Positions 23,685 through 34,537 of a DNA stretch of 64,000 nt are shown here, in pieces. The notes beneath the pieces were generated by a model. It did no database searches. It saw only the letters and a list, made by a program, of their open reading frames with translations, and had not been told where the DNA came from. The position numbers and the translations under genes were made by a program. How positions within the stretch are numbered: position 1 is the stretch's first letter; the number at the start of each line of letters is the position of its first letter. Where the stretch lies: positions 992,001-1,056,000 of the forward strand of contig NZ_JASGKQ010000003.1 of NCBI RefSeq assembly GCF_047654785.1, read 5' to 3'. Source of the stretch: Pelomonas sp047654785 (GTDB taxonomy: Bacteria > Pseudomonadota > Gammaproteobacteria > Burkholderiales > Burkholderiaceae_C).

Positions 23685-25322
23685 TCACCGCCGCCACACC
23701 GCCGCCAGCGCCCGCAGCTTGTCCAGCCCGCCGACGCGCTCGTCGGAGGCCACGTCCAGGAAGTCCGACAGCCGCTTGGACTTGGCGATGGTGTACAGCG
23801 TCAGCACCGTCGCCACCGCCAGCACGCCGGTGAACAGCAGCGCGCGCTCCAGCAGCGGCTTGTGGCTCTGGTCGAGCAGGTTCATGCCCAGCAGGCCGGT
23901 GGTGATGGTGCCCACCAGGCCGAAGATGGTCACCACGGTCAGCCGCACCACGGTGTTGGCCTGGCGGCGCAGCGCGTCGGCGTCCAGGTAGGCGTTCATG
24001 TCGTGGATGCGCTCCTTGACCTCGGCGTACACGGCGTCGGTGCCGAGGTGCTGCGTGCACAGGTGGAACAGGGCCTTCACGTGCGCCTGCTCGCTGACCT
24101 CGTGGAACCAGTAGCGGTGCGTGAAGCCCAGGAAGGCCACGTAGTTGCGCCGGATCTGGCGCTTGAAGCGCTTGACGGTCTCGGGCCGCGCCACGTCCAG
24201 CCCCATCAGCGCCTCGGCGAGCTGGTCGGACATCATCAGCAGCGCCGCCTTCTGGAAGTGAGCGATCAGGAACAGCAGGAAATGTTGGTGGCGGAACTGC
24301 GCCAGCACGCCGCGCTCGCCGTCGCGGAAGAAGGCGCTGCGCGCGTCGCCCACCACCACCAGCGACAGGCCGGAGCACAGGTAGCGGGTGTGCGGCGCCG
24401 CGCCCCGGTCGCCCCAGAAACGGTCGTAGCAGAACTGGCGCTCGAAGTCGCCCGGCACGTCGTCCGCGCCGTCCTGGTCGCCGGTGACCAGCCCCAGGCG
24501 CAGGTAGTCGGCGCGCGTCAGCCGCTGCGGGTCGTCCACCGCCAGGTAGGCCATCATCGGCATCCGGTAGTACTCGATCTGGCGGAAGCGCAGCCGGCCC
24601 GGCTGCTCGGAATGGTGGCTCACCAGCGGCGCCATCACGTGCTCCCAGTGGGCGGCGATGCGCGGCGCGCGGTGCTCGGCGACGTGGGCGAGGAAGGGCT
24701 CGGCATGGCCGGCGTCGCTGCGCGCGACGACCTGGCCGTGGGCGTCCAGCCACTCGACGGCGGCCGGGCAGTGCAGCGGCTGGCCGTGGGCGTCCCAGCC
24801 GCCCGGGTAGGCGCGGCCGAAGCGGTACATCAGCTCGCCCGCCTGGGGCAGCGGCAGGTCGTCGGCGGCGATCTCGACGTTGAGCAGCACCACGTCCACG
24901 CCGTAGAAGAAATACAGGTCCACGTGGACGACCTGCAGCAGCAGCGGCGCGTCGCCCGGGTGCAGCTGCACGCGCAGCGCGGCCAGGTCGCGGCGGCGGA
25001 ACACGCGCATCGGCGAGCCTTGCGCCGCGCCGCCGGCCATGCGCTGCGAGCGCCCCTCGCCGTACAGGAAGCGCTGCACATAGGGCAGGAAGCTGACGAA
25101 CTCGTTGTAGTGGCGCTGGTGGAAGCTGCCGCCGTGGAACTCGTCGACGTGTTCGCGCCAGGGGCAGGCGTCGCCGCCGTCGCGCAGGACCTGCCAGGGC
25201 ACCTGGCGCTGCTCGGCCGTGTCGGCAATGCTGTCGTGGATCAGGCGCAGCGGCCACAGCAGGGCCTGGCGCAGGTGGCGCACGGTGACCGGCGGCGCAT
25301 CCGGGGCGGCGGGCTGAGGCAT
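23685..25322 (-). CDS. Large protein with CorA-like C-terminal membrane domain
   Basis: The 545-residue protein has a long soluble N-terminal part of no family that I recognise. Near the C-terminus, VVTIFGLVGTITTGLLGMNL contains a first membrane helix ending in GMN, the signature of CorA-type Mg2+ channels; a second helix follows (ALLFTGVLAVATVLTLYTIA). The region before it is rich in helices, as in the CorA stalk. The cytoplasmic part is much larger than in CorA, so an ion-transport role is an inference. The start at ATG 25322 follows from sequence context. It is last in the long minus-strand run. Confidence 0.6.
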   Translation of the reverse strand: MPQPAAPDAPPVTVRHLRQALLWPLRLIHDSIADTAEQRQVPWQVLRDGGDACPWREHVDEFHGGSFHQRHYNEFVSFLPYVQRFLYGEGRSQRMAGGAAQGSPMRVFRRRDLAALRVQLHPGDAPLLLQVVHVDLYFFYGVDVVLLNVEIAADDLPLPQAGELMYRFGRAYPGGWDAHGQPLHCPAAVEWLDAHGQVVARSDAGHAEPFLAHVAEHRAPRIAAHWEHVMAPLVSHHSEQPGRLRFRQIEYYRMPMMAYLAVDDPQRLTRADYLRLGLVTGDQDGADDVPGDFERQFCYDRFWGDRGAAPHTRYLCSGLSLVVVGDARSAFFRDGERGVLAQFRHQHFLLFLIAHFQKAALLMMSDQLAEALMGLDVARPETVKRFKRQIRRNYVAFLGFTHRYWFHEVSEQAHVKALFHLCTQHLGTDAVYAEVKERIHDMNAYLDADALRRQANTVVRLTVVTIFGLVGTITTGLLGMNLLDQSHKPLLERALLFTGVLAVATVLTLYTIAKSKRLSDFLDVASDERVGGLDKLRALAAVWRR

Positions 25323-25376
25323 GCGGGCCAGTTTAGGGGTGCCGCCGCCGCGGGCGGGGAGGCCCAGCACCCGGGC

Positions 25377-27179
25377 TTACCAGGTGACCAGCGGCAGCCA
25401 GCCCAGCCACGCCTGCAGGCCCACCGCGCCCGCCAGCCCGGCCGCGATCGGCCACCAGCGCCGCCGCGCCCGCGCCCGCCAGGCGCCGGCGAGCGTGGCC
25501 GCCGGCACCGCGAGGCTCAGCACGGCCAGCGCGCCGGACGCCAGCCCCGGCCGGCCGAGCGCGGCGGCGCCGGCCGGCCCGCCGAGCAGCCCGGCGACGG
25601 CAAAGCCGCCGCACAGCGCCAGCAGGCTGCCGCCCGCCGCCGCGAACCAGGGCGCCGGGCTGCCGGCGGGCCGCCGGAACAGCCAGGCGATGCCGGCCAG
25701 CACCGCCGCCGCGCTGGCCAGCAGGCCGAACAGCGCCGCCGCCCCGCGCAGCGCCCCCAGGGCCAGCGGCGTGCGCAGGTAGGACTCGCCGTCCACCAGG
25801 TGGCGCCGGCCTTGCGCGTCGCGGGCCAGCGCCACGGTGGCCACCGGCAGGCCGGCGTCGCGCAGCGCCTGCGCGCCCTGGGCCACCAGCGGCCGGGGCG
25901 CGCCCAGCCCGGTCAGCGTGGCGCCCAGGCCGTCGGGCGCCACCTGCAGGTGGCGCACGTCCAGCAGCGTCCACAGGCGCGCGCGCAGCGGCATGTTGTG
26001 GCTGGCGTTGGCGTACCAGCCGCTCCAGCCGGCCTCGATGCGCCCGGCCGGCGCGGGGGCGGCCGGCGCCGGCAGGCCGGCGACGACGTGGGCCGCCACC
26101 TGTTCGCGCAGCCGGCCCATCGCGCCGGTGTCCGCGCCGTTGGCGACGATGAAGAACGCCCGCCCCGACTCGCGGTGCAGGCCGAAGCTGGCCTGGAAGC
26201 CGTCGATGAAGCCCCAGTGCCCGTCGAACAGCCGGCCCGCCGCGACGAAGCGGAACAGCCCCAGCCCATACGGCGCCGGCACGCCGGCCGCGCGCGCGCC
26301 CAGGCCGGTGCGGCCGTAGGCCATGTCGCGCAGCGCCGCCTGCGGCCAGGGGGCGCCGCCGGGGGCCGGCATCTGCCCGTCGCGCAGCAGCCGCGCCAGC
26401 GGCGCGGCGTCCGTGGCCGTGATGACGAGCGCGCCCGCGGCGCGGTCCGCCAGCCGCCAGGGCGGCACGGGGCGGCCCCGCGCGTCCACGCTCTGCGCCA
26501 GGCAAGCCGGCAGCGCGCCGGTGGCCAGCGTGGCGCTGCGCATGCCCAGCGGCGCGAACACCTCGCGCGCCATCACCGCGTCCAGCGGCGCCCGCCAGTG
26601 CGCTTCGAGGGCGGCGGCCACGCGCGAATAGCCCGGGTTGGCATAGGCGTGGTGCAGGCCCGGGCAGGCCAGCCGCGGGCGCGCCGCCGCGCGCCGGGCG
26701 GCCTCGGCCGGCGGCGCGTCGGGCCAGGACTCGGCGTAGTCCGCATAGCGCGAGCCCGCCAGGCCGGAGGTGTGTTCCAGCAGTTCGCGCGGCGTGGCGT
26801 CGCGCGCGCAGCCGGCCGGCGCCGGCCCGAGCGGCCGGTCGAGGAAGCCCGGCGCCCGCTGCTCGGTGCGCAGCGCCAGCAGTGCGGTGAAGGTCTTGGT
26901 CAGCGAGCCGACGCGCCAGCAGGTGCCGGCATCGACCGGGCGGCTGCGCGCGGCGTCGGCATGGCCGAAGTAGCCGGCCTGGACGCGGCCGTCCGCCGCC
27001 ACCGTCACGACGGCGGCGCCCGGCAGCGTGCCCGGCTGCAGCAGCGCGGCCACCGCCTGCGCCAGCGCGGGCGGCAGCGGGCCGGCCGGGTCGCCCTGCG
27101 CGGTGGCCGGCGGCGCGGCGGCCAGGGCGCCGGCCACCGCCAGGGCCAGGCCGGACCGGGCGGCCCGGGACGGCGTCAT
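25377..27179 (-). CDS. Class C beta-lactamase-like serine hydrolase with membrane tail
   Basis: The 600-residue protein has a signal peptide (residues 1-28, ending ATAQ), then a penicillin-binding/class C fold: SLTK (catalytic Ser-x-x-Lys in WRVGSLTKTF), YAN (in HHAYANPGYS) and HWG (in FDGHWGF). The last about 150 residues hold four or so hydrophobic segments with RRP and RARARRR loops, which would anchor it in the inner membrane. Such proteins are usually D,D-peptidases or esterases, not resistance enzymes. The ATG overlaps the mltB-like stop by 4 bp. Confidence 0.8.
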   Translation of the reverse strand: MTPSRAARSGLALAVAGALAAAPPATAQGDPAGPLPPALAQAVAALLQPGTLPGAAVVTVAADGRVQAGYFGHADAARSRPVDAGTCWRVGSLTKTFTALLALRTEQRAPGFLDRPLGPAPAGCARDATPRELLEHTSGLAGSRYADYAESWPDAPPAEAARRAAARPRLACPGLHHAYANPGYSRVAAALEAHWRAPLDAVMAREVFAPLGMRSATLATGALPACLAQSVDARGRPVPPWRLADRAAGALVITATDAAPLARLLRDGQMPAPGGAPWPQAALRDMAYGRTGLGARAAGVPAPYGLGLFRFVAAGRLFDGHWGFIDGFQASFGLHRESGRAFFIVANGADTGAMGRLREQVAAHVVAGLPAPAAPAPAGRIEAGWSGWYANASHNMPLRARLWTLLDVRHLQVAPDGLGATLTGLGAPRPLVAQGAQALRDAGLPVATVALARDAQGRRHLVDGESYLRTPLALGALRGAAALFGLLASAAAVLAGIAWLFRRPAGSPAPWFAAAGGSLLALCGGFAVAGLLGGPAGAAALGRPGLASGALAVLSLAVPAATLAGAWRARARRRWWPIAAGLAGAVGLQAWLGWLPLVTW

Positions 27180-28240
27180 GGCGGCGTGGCCAGCTGCGCC
27201 TTCACCGCCTGCCCCAGCTCGATGACGGCCAGCGCGTAGTAGGCCGACCAGTTGTAGCGCGTGACCACCCAGAAGTTCTCGCTGCCGAGGATCACCGTCG
27301 GCGGCTGCTGCCCGCCGTTGTGCAGCTCGATGGCGGCCAGCGGGCCGTCGTGGGCCTGCGCCGCCGCGGGCAGCCCGGCGCCGGCCGCCTGCAGCTCGGC
27401 GGCCGTGAACGTGGGCCGGATGTCCGGCGCCAGCAGGCGGGCGCGCGCATCGGCATCGGCGGGCAGCGTGACGCCGTAGTGCGTGGGCAGGCCCGGCTTC
27501 CAGCCGAACGCGGCCAGGTAGTGGGCGACGCTGCCAATGGCGTCCACCGGGCTGGCCAGCAGGTTGATGCGGCCGTCGCCGTCGAAGTCCACCGCGTACC
27601 GGCGCCAACTGCCGGGCATGAACTGCGGCCAGCCCAGCGCGCCGGCATAGCTGCCGCGCAGCTCGGCCGCGTCCAGCCCCTGCTCGCGCGCGAGCCGCAG
27701 GAACTCGGCCAGTTCGGCGCGGAAAAAGGCCTGCCGCTCGGCGGCGCGGGGGTGGGCGGCGGGGAAGTCGAAGGCCAGCGTGGCCAGCGCGTCCAGCACC
27801 TGGAAGCCGCCGGTGATGCGCCCGTAGAAGGTCTCGACGCCCATGATGCCGACGATGACCTCCGCGGGCACGCCGTACTGCGCCTCGGCGCGGGCCAGCG
27901 CCTCGCGGTGCGCGGCCCAGAAGGCCGCGCCGGCCGCCAGCCGGCGGGGTTCGATGAAGCGGTCCCGGTAGGCCGCCCAGTTCTTGGCCGTGTGCGTGGT
28001 GGCGGGCAGGATGAGCTGGCGCACCTGCGGCAGGTTGCGCGCGGCGGCCAGCTGCCGGCGCAGCGCGGCCGCGTCCCAGCCCTCGGCGGCGGCCAGGTCG
28101 TCGGCGAAGGCGACGAGCGCGGGCCGGGTGCCCAGCGGCTTCGGCGGCGGTTCGCGGCGGGGCTTGGCGGCGTGCGCGGCCGGGGTGGCGAGGGCGGCGG
28201 CGAGCGCGAGGGTCAGGGCGGGCAGGGCGGCAGGTTTCAC
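27176..28240 (-). CDS. mltB: Lytic murein transglycosylase B-type
   Basis: The 354-residue protein has a Sec signal peptide (cleaved after AAHA) and no lipobox, so it is a soluble periplasmic form. The SLT_2 domain carries IMGVETFYGRITG, where Glu is the catalytic acid, and GALGWPQFMPGSW. It cleaves glycan strands to anhydromuropeptides. It is the fourth gene of the moxR run; the following hydrolase overlaps it by 4 bp, which suggests joint peptidoglycan work. Confidence 0.92.
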   Translation of the reverse strand: MKPAALPALTLALAAALATPAAHAAKPRREPPPKPLGTRPALVAFADDLAAAEGWDAAALRRQLAAARNLPQVRQLILPATTHTAKNWAAYRDRFIEPRRLAAGAAFWAAHREALARAEAQYGVPAEVIVGIMGVETFYGRITGGFQVLDALATLAFDFPAAHPRAAERQAFFRAELAEFLRLAREQGLDAAELRGSYAGALGWPQFMPGSWRRYAVDFDGDGRINLLASPVDAIGSVAHYLAAFGWKPGLPTHYGVTLPADADARARLLAPDIRPTFTAAELQAAGAGLPAAAQAHDGPLAAIELHNGGQQPPTVILGSENFWVVTRYNWSAYYALAVIELGQAVKAQLATPP

Positions 28241-28276
28241 GGCGCGATGGCTGCGGGCAGGGGGCCGCAGTGTCCC

Positions 28277-30316
28277 TTACCCGAGCCGGCGGAGGGCGCG
28301 CCGGAGGTCGCGCCAGGCCGGCGCTGGCGCGTCCGCCGCGTAGCGCGAGCGCTCCAGCGCCTCCAGCCATTGCGCGGCGGGCTCGGCCGGCCCGCCCAGC
28401 CGGCGGCGCAGCGCGCGGGCCCAGGCGGCGGGGCTCTCGTGGGCGGGCAGGTCCGCGCCGGTGCCCCCCGCCAGCAGCGCCAGGATGCGCGCCCGCTGGC
28501 GGCTCCAGGCGTCATGCGGCCGGCTGCTCCAGCGTGTCCAGGCCACGCCGGCCGCCGCCAGCGCGAGGATGACGCCCGCCAGCGCCTGGCCCAGCGCGGC
28601 CCAGTCGGGGTGCGCGACGCCGAGCCGCTTCAGCAGGTCGAACTGGTCGTGGCGCGAGTAGTTCAGCACCAGTTGCTGCCAGCGGTTGTTCAGCGTCTCC
28701 CAGCCGCCGCGCAGCGCCCGCCACAGCGTGGGGTTGAGCTGGCCCAGCACGTTGTACGCGCCGGGCTGCGGCTGCAGCGCCAGGCCCTGGCTGACGCGCT
28801 GCGGCGCGACGGCGGCGGTGGGGTCGCTGCGCAGCCAGCCCTTGCCGGCCACCCAGTACTCGGCCCAGGCGTGGGCGTTGGCGTTGCGCACGACCAGGTA
28901 GCCGTCCTGCGGCTCGGCGTCCCAGCCCTGGAAGCCGGTGACGACGCGGGCCGGCACGTCCATGGCGCGCATCAGCACGACGAAGGCGGCCGCGAAGTGT
29001 TCGCAGAAGCCCAGCCGGCGGTCCAGCCAGAACTCGTCGATCAGGTGCGGCGTGGCCTCGCCGTAGCGGCCGGGGGAGAGCGTGTACAGGAAGTCGTTGC
29101 CGCGCACGTGGGCCAGCAGCGCCTCGGCCAGCGCCTCGGCGCGCGGGCCGGGCGGCAGCGCCGCGAACCGCGGCTGCGCGGCCAGCGCGCGCGCCCAGCC
29201 GATGCTGCGCGGGTTGCCGGGCGGCAGCTGCAGCTCCGGCGCCTGGCGCAGCGGCGGGCGCTGCGCGCCGGCCTGCCAGGCGGCGAAGGCGCTGCTGCGC
29301 AGGCGCAGCCGCTCGGTGATGGGGCGCGGCGACAGCCATTGCAGCTCCGGCCCGCGGGTGAGCGTCAGCTCGGGCAGGTGGAGCTGGCTGCCGGCGGGGC
29401 CGGGGCTCATCTCCAGCAGCGGCAGCACCGGGATGCGCAGCGGCTCCAGCGTCATTTCGTAGTGCAGCGCGGGGCCGCGGGCGGCGAGGTCGTCGTGGCC
29501 GCGCAGCCAGCGCTGGCCGAGGCCCGGGTCGGGGGCGCGCCAGGTCCGGCCGTCGAAGCGGGTGAGCACCGGGCCGCGGAAGTAGCGCTGGTCGGGCGGC
29601 GGCACGGCGCCGTCGAAGCGCAGCCGCATGGCGATGCCGTCGTCGTTGGCGATCTCGCTCATCGCGCCGAATGCCATCTGGTCGGACAGCCCGGTCCGGC
29701 CGATGGCCTCGGTGGGCACGCCCCACAGCGGCGCGATGCGCGGGAACAGCAGGAACAGCAGCACCATGACCGGCAGGCCCAGCGCCGTGGTGCCGGCGGC
29801 GCGGCGCGCGGCGATGGCGATGCTGGGCACGCCCTGGACCTCGGTAGACGGCATCTGCGCCAGCACCACCGCCGCCAGCAGCCCCCACAGGCAGCCCAGC
29901 GACCAGGCGGCCGTCAGCAGCGACTGCGAGTACAGGAACTGCGTCAGCACCAGGAAGAAGCCGAGGAAGAACACGACGAAGGCGTCGCGGCGCGCGCGCA
30001 GCTCCAGCGTCTTCAGCGCCATCAGCACGACCAGCAGCGTGATGCCGGCCTCGCGGCCGATCAGCGTGCGGTAGCTCAGCCAGGTCATCACGCCGTAGGC
30101 CGCGGCGATGGCCAGCAGCCAGCCGCGGCCGGGCAGCGGCCGCTGTCGCCAGGCGATCTGGCCGCGCCACAGCAGCAGCAGCGCCGTCAGCCCGCTGGCC
30201 CAGGGCGGCAGGTGGCCGGCGTGCGGCGCCAGGACGGCGGCGATGACGCCGAGCAGGAAGAGGCTGTCGCGCGCGTCGCGCGGCAGCCGCGCCCATGCGG
30301 CCTGGAGGGCGTTCAT
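28277..30316 (-). CDS. TgpA-like membrane transglutaminase (DUF3488/transglutaminase)
   Basis: The 679-residue protein has about six N-terminal membrane helices (residues 15-200), a periplasmic transglutaminase-like domain and one C-terminal helix followed by a cytoplasmic DUF4129-like tail. The triad is visible as Cys in LGFCEHFAAAF, His in NAHAWAEYW and Asp in WLRSDPTAA. TgpA is essential in Pseudomonas aeruginosa; its substrate is not known. The ATG at 30316 overlaps the DUF58 gene stop by 4 bp. Confidence 0.92.
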   Translation of the reverse strand: MNALQAAWARLPRDARDSLFLLGVIAAVLAPHAGHLPPWASGLTALLLLWRGQIAWRQRPLPGRGWLLAIAAAYGVMTWLSYRTLIGREAGITLLVVLMALKTLELRARRDAFVVFFLGFFLVLTQFLYSQSLLTAAWSLGCLWGLLAAVVLAQMPSTEVQGVPSIAIAARRAAGTTALGLPVMVLLFLLFPRIAPLWGVPTEAIGRTGLSDQMAFGAMSEIANDDGIAMRLRFDGAVPPPDQRYFRGPVLTRFDGRTWRAPDPGLGQRWLRGHDDLAARGPALHYEMTLEPLRIPVLPLLEMSPGPAGSQLHLPELTLTRGPELQWLSPRPITERLRLRSSAFAAWQAGAQRPPLRQAPELQLPPGNPRSIGWARALAAQPRFAALPPGPRAEALAEALLAHVRGNDFLYTLSPGRYGEATPHLIDEFWLDRRLGFCEHFAAAFVVLMRAMDVPARVVTGFQGWDAEPQDGYLVVRNANAHAWAEYWVAGKGWLRSDPTAAVAPQRVSQGLALQPQPGAYNVLGQLNPTLWRALRGGWETLNNRWQQLVLNYSRHDQFDLLKRLGVAHPDWAALGQALAGVILALAAAGVAWTRWSSRPHDAWSRQRARILALLAGGTGADLPAHESPAAWARALRRRLGGPAEPAAQWLEALERSRYAADAPAPAWRDLRRALRRLG

Positions 30317-31283
30317 GCCGGGAACCCCGCCAGCAGTTCCAGGCAGGCCTGCCGGTGCGCCGCGCCCAGCGACGGCGCCAGCTCGCGGCCGGGCAGCCGC
30401 AGGCCGTAGGGCCGGCCCTGCCGCTCGGCGGCCAGCACCCAGGCGGCCAGCCGCGACAGCCGCGCCTCCTGGTCGCGGCCGGCGGTGTCGCGCCAGTCCA
30501 GCCACAGGTCCCGGGCCAGCGGCGTCTCGGTCTCGCGCACCCACAGCGGCAGCCCCTGGTCCAGCGCGAGCGCGGACCTGCGCCACAGAACCTGCTTCAG
30601 CGAGTCGCCGCGCCGGTAGCCGCGCACGCCGGAGAAGTCCGTGCCGCCGCCGGACGGGCGCGCGGACGCGGCCTCGCCGGCGCCGGCCTCGGCCTGCGCG
30701 GGGAAGGGCGCGGGCGGCACCTCGGCCTGCGGGTAGACCCAGACCCCGGCGGCCGGCCGCCAGGGGCTCCAGGCGCGGAAGAAACCGAGCGGGAAGCGCG
30801 TCGTGATGACCAGCCGCGGCAGCGCGAGCCGGCCGCGCCGGGCGGCCGGCAGCCGCAGCCACAGCAGCGCGTGGCCCAGCGCCGGCACGTCCACCCAGGC
30901 GGGCTCGGTGGCGCCGTCGTCCAGCAGCGCGGCCACCGCGATGCCGAAGCGCGCCCGGCCGGGGTTGTGCAGGCGCAGCTCCAGCGCGTACTCGCCGCCG
31001 GCATGCGGCGCGTCGGGCGCGCGCAGGTCCAGCTGCAGGCCGCGCAGGTTGGCGTGCGTGGTGAGCATGGACGCCAGGCCCGCGCCGGCCAGCGCGAAGG
31101 TCAGCGCATAGCCCAGGCTCAGCTGCTCGTTGATCGAGGCCAGCAGCAGCACGCCCAGCGTGCCGCAGAACGCCAGGCCGGCGCGCGTGGGCACGATGTA
31201 GACGTTGCGCTGCGTCGTGCGGTGCGTGTCGGCCGCCGGCTGGCGGGCCAGCCACCAGCGCTGCCAGCGGGCGCGCAGGGCGG

Positions 31284-31287
<4 letters not shown>
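30313..31287 (-). CDS. DUF58-domain membrane protein
   Basis: The 324-residue protein starts at GTG 31287, inside the moxR stop. Two hydrophobic stretches lie at about residues 35-80 (AGLAFCGTLGVLLLASI and LGYALTFALAGAGLASML). The DUF58 signature region appears as SGGGTDFSGVRGYRRGDSLK. DUF58 proteins travel with MoxR ATPases and resemble von Willebrand factor A-type proteins. It probably works with its MoxR and TgpA neighbours at the membrane. Confidence 0.88.
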
Positions 31288-32225
<938 letters not shown>

Positions 32226-32256
32226 GGCCCGGCACCATAGCAAGAGACAACGGCCG

Positions 32257-33204
32257 ATGCCCACCGCCTACTTCAATCCTCCCGAATGCCGCCGCCACGA
32301 CATGGGCGACGGCCACCCCGAATGCCCCGAGCGGCTGTCCGCCATCAACGACTGGCTGATCGCCTCCGGCGTGGACCAGGCGCTGGAACACGTGGACGCC
32401 CGCCCGGTGGACCTCAAGGACGTCGAACTGGCGCACACGCACGGCTACGTGGCCGAGATCGGCGCGATGCTGCGCGACTGCGCCGAGAAGGGCGAGCGCT
32501 GCGCCGTGGACCCGGACACCTCCGCCAACGCCCACACCTGGGCCGCCGCGCTGCATGCGGCCGGCGCCGCCGTGCAGGCCACCGACCTGGTCATCGATGG
32601 CCGCGCCGACAACGCGTTCTGCGCGGTGCGCCCGCCGGGCCACCACGCGACGCGCGACCAGAGCATGGGCTTTTGCTTCTTCAACAACGTCGCCATCGCG
32701 GCGCGGCACGCGCTGGACGTGCGCGGCAAGGACGCCGGCATCCAGCGCGTGGCCATCATCGACTTCGACGTGCACCACGGCAACGGCACCGAGGACATCA
32801 TCGCCGGCGACGACCGCGTGCTGATGGTCAGCCTGTTCCAGCACCCGCTGTACCCGTACAGCGGCGCGGTGCCCAAGGGCACCAACATGGTCAACGTGCC
32901 GCTGCCGGCCTACACGCGCGGCGGCGAGGTGCGCGAGATCGTCGAGGCCATGTGGCTGCCGGCGCTGGAGCGCTTCAAGCCGCAGATGATCTTCATCTCC
33001 GCCGGCTTCGACGCCCACCGCGAGGACGATCTCGGCCAGCTCGGGCTGGTGGAGGCGGACTACGAATGGATCACGCTCAAGATCAAGGACGTCGCCGAGC
33101 GGCATGCCCAGGGCCGCATCGTCTCCGTGCTGGAGGGCGGCTACCACCTGCAGGCGCTGGCGCGCAGCGTGGGCGTGCACCTGCGCGTGCTGGCCGACCT
33201 GTGA
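32257..33204 (+). CDS. Histone deacetylase-family protein (acetylpolyamine or acetoin-type)
   Basis: The 315-residue protein has the zinc hydrolase signatures RPPGHHATRDQSMGFCFFNN, DFDVHHGNGTEDI and ISAGFDAH. These supply the His pair and the Asp/His/Asp zinc ligands. Bacterial members deacetylate polyamines, acetate conjugates or lysines; the substrate here is unknown. It is followed 31 bp later by an MscS channel gene on the same strand. Confidence 0.9.
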   Translation: MPTAYFNPPECRRHDMGDGHPECPERLSAINDWLIASGVDQALEHVDARPVDLKDVELAHTHGYVAEIGAMLRDCAEKGERCAVDPDTSANAHTWAAALHAAGAAVQATDLVIDGRADNAFCAVRPPGHHATRDQSMGFCFFNNVAIAARHALDVRGKDAGIQRVAIIDFDVHHGNGTEDIIAGDDRVLMVSLFQHPLYPYSGAVPKGTNMVNVPLPAYTRGGEVREIVEAMWLPALERFKPQMIFISAGFDAHREDDLGQLGLVEADYEWITLKIKDVAERHAQGRIVSVLEGGYHLQALARSVGVHLRVLADL

Positions 33205-33235
33205 GGCGCGCCCGCGACGCGGGGCGGGGCGGCCG

Positions 33236-34516
33236 ATGACGCCCATCCACCGCCCCCTGACCCTGGACGAACTGCGGGCGCTGCTGGCGCGCGCCTTCGA
33301 CGCCAGCGCCGGCAGCGAATGGCTGCTGCTGCTCGGCTGCCTGCTGCTGGCCGGCCTGTTCAGCGGCCTGCTGGCGCGCGCGGTGCCGCGCCACCGCCAG
33401 AGCGTGCTGGTCGGCGAGTGGGTGGTCGATGGCGCGCTGTTCCCGCTGCTGGCGATGGTCTTCGCCTTCGCCGCGCGGCGGCTGCTGCCGCTGTGGGGCA
33501 TCGCGCCGGCGGTGTTCAAGCTGGTGCTGCCGCTGCTGGTGTCGCTGGCGCTGATCCGCGTCGTCGCCCGCGTGCTGGCGGCGGCCTGGCCCGATTCGCA
33601 GGCCATCAAGGTGTTCCAGACCGCCGGCTCGTGGCTGATGTGGCTGGGCGCGGTGCTGTGGATCACCGGCCTGCTGCCGGTCATGCTGGACGAGCTGGAC
33701 GACATCGGCTGGAAGTTCGGCACCGTGCGGCTGACGCTGCGCAACCTCATCGAAGGCGGGCTGACCTCGGTGCTGGTGCTGGTGGGGGCGCTGTGGCTGT
33801 CGGCGGCGCTGGAGGCGCAGCTGCTGAAGCGGGCGACGCTGGACCTGTCCATGCGCAAGATCGCCGCCAACGCGGTGCGCGCGCTGCTGCTGTTCATCGG
33901 CCTGCTGTTCGCGCTGTCGGCCGCGGGCATCGACCTGACGGCGCTGGGCGTGCTCGGCGGCGCGCTGGGCGTGGGCCTGGGCTTCGGCCTGCAGAAGCTG
34001 GCGGCCAACTATGTGAGCGGCTTCGTCATCCTGGCCGAGCGCAGCCTGCGCATCGGCGACATGGTCAAGGTGGACGGCTTCGAGGGCCGGGTGACGGACA
34101 TCAAGACGCGCTTCACCGTGATCCGCTCGGGCGGCCGCGACGCCATCGTGCCCAACGAGATGCTGATCACGCAGCGCGTCGAGAACTTCTCGCTGGACGG
34201 CCCGCGGGCGCTGCAGTCCACGCTGGTGCAGGTGGACTACGACTGCGACCTCGATCAGGTCATGGCGGCGCTGACCGCCGCCGTGGCCGAGGTGCCGCGC
34301 GTGCTGCGCGCCGACCCCGGCCCGGCGGTGCAGCTGACCCGCTTCGCCGACAACGGCCTGGAGCTGACCGTGCAGTACTGGATCACCCACCCCGAGAACG
34401 GCAGCGGCGGCGTCAAGTCGGACGTCAACCTGGCGATCTGGCGCACGCTGAAGGCGTTGGGGGTGGAGATCCCGTACCCGCAGCAGGTGCAAAGGCAGCC
34501 GAAGGCGGCGGGGTAG
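33236..34516 (+). CDS. MscS-family mechanosensitive channel
   Basis: The 426-residue protein has six or so hydrophobic helices, then the MscS pore helix and beta domain: GVLGGALGVGLGFGLQKLAA and ILAERSLRIGDMVKVDGFEG. The Gly/Ala pattern in the pore helix fits a gated channel, and a cytoplasmic vestibule follows. It has an N-terminal extension relative to the 286-residue E. coli MscS. It protects against osmotic down-shock by family knowledge. It converges with the class I fumarase. Confidence 0.92.
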   Translation: MTPIHRPLTLDELRALLARAFDASAGSEWLLLLGCLLLAGLFSGLLARAVPRHRQSVLVGEWVVDGALFPLLAMVFAFAARRLLPLWGIAPAVFKLVLPLLVSLALIRVVARVLAAAWPDSQAIKVFQTAGSWLMWLGAVLWITGLLPVMLDELDDIGWKFGTVRLTLRNLIEGGLTSVLVLVGALWLSAALEAQLLKRATLDLSMRKIAANAVRALLLFIGLLFALSAAGIDLTALGVLGGALGVGLGFGLQKLAANYVSGFVILAERSLRIGDMVKVDGFEGRVTDIKTRFTVIRSGGRDAIVPNEMLITQRVENFSLDGPRALQSTLVQVDYDCDLDQVMAALTAAVAEVPRVLRADPGPAVQLTRFADNGLELTVQYWITHPENGSGGVKSDVNLAIWRTLKALGVEIPYPQQVQRQPKAAG

Positions 34517-34537
34517 GGCGCCGCCTGCTGGCTGGCG

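Noticed and set aside
25377..27179. Antibiotic-resistance beta-lactamase
   Set aside because: Motifs fit the wider class C/penicillin-binding fold, but the membrane tail and the peptidoglycan operon context point to an envelope hydrolase.
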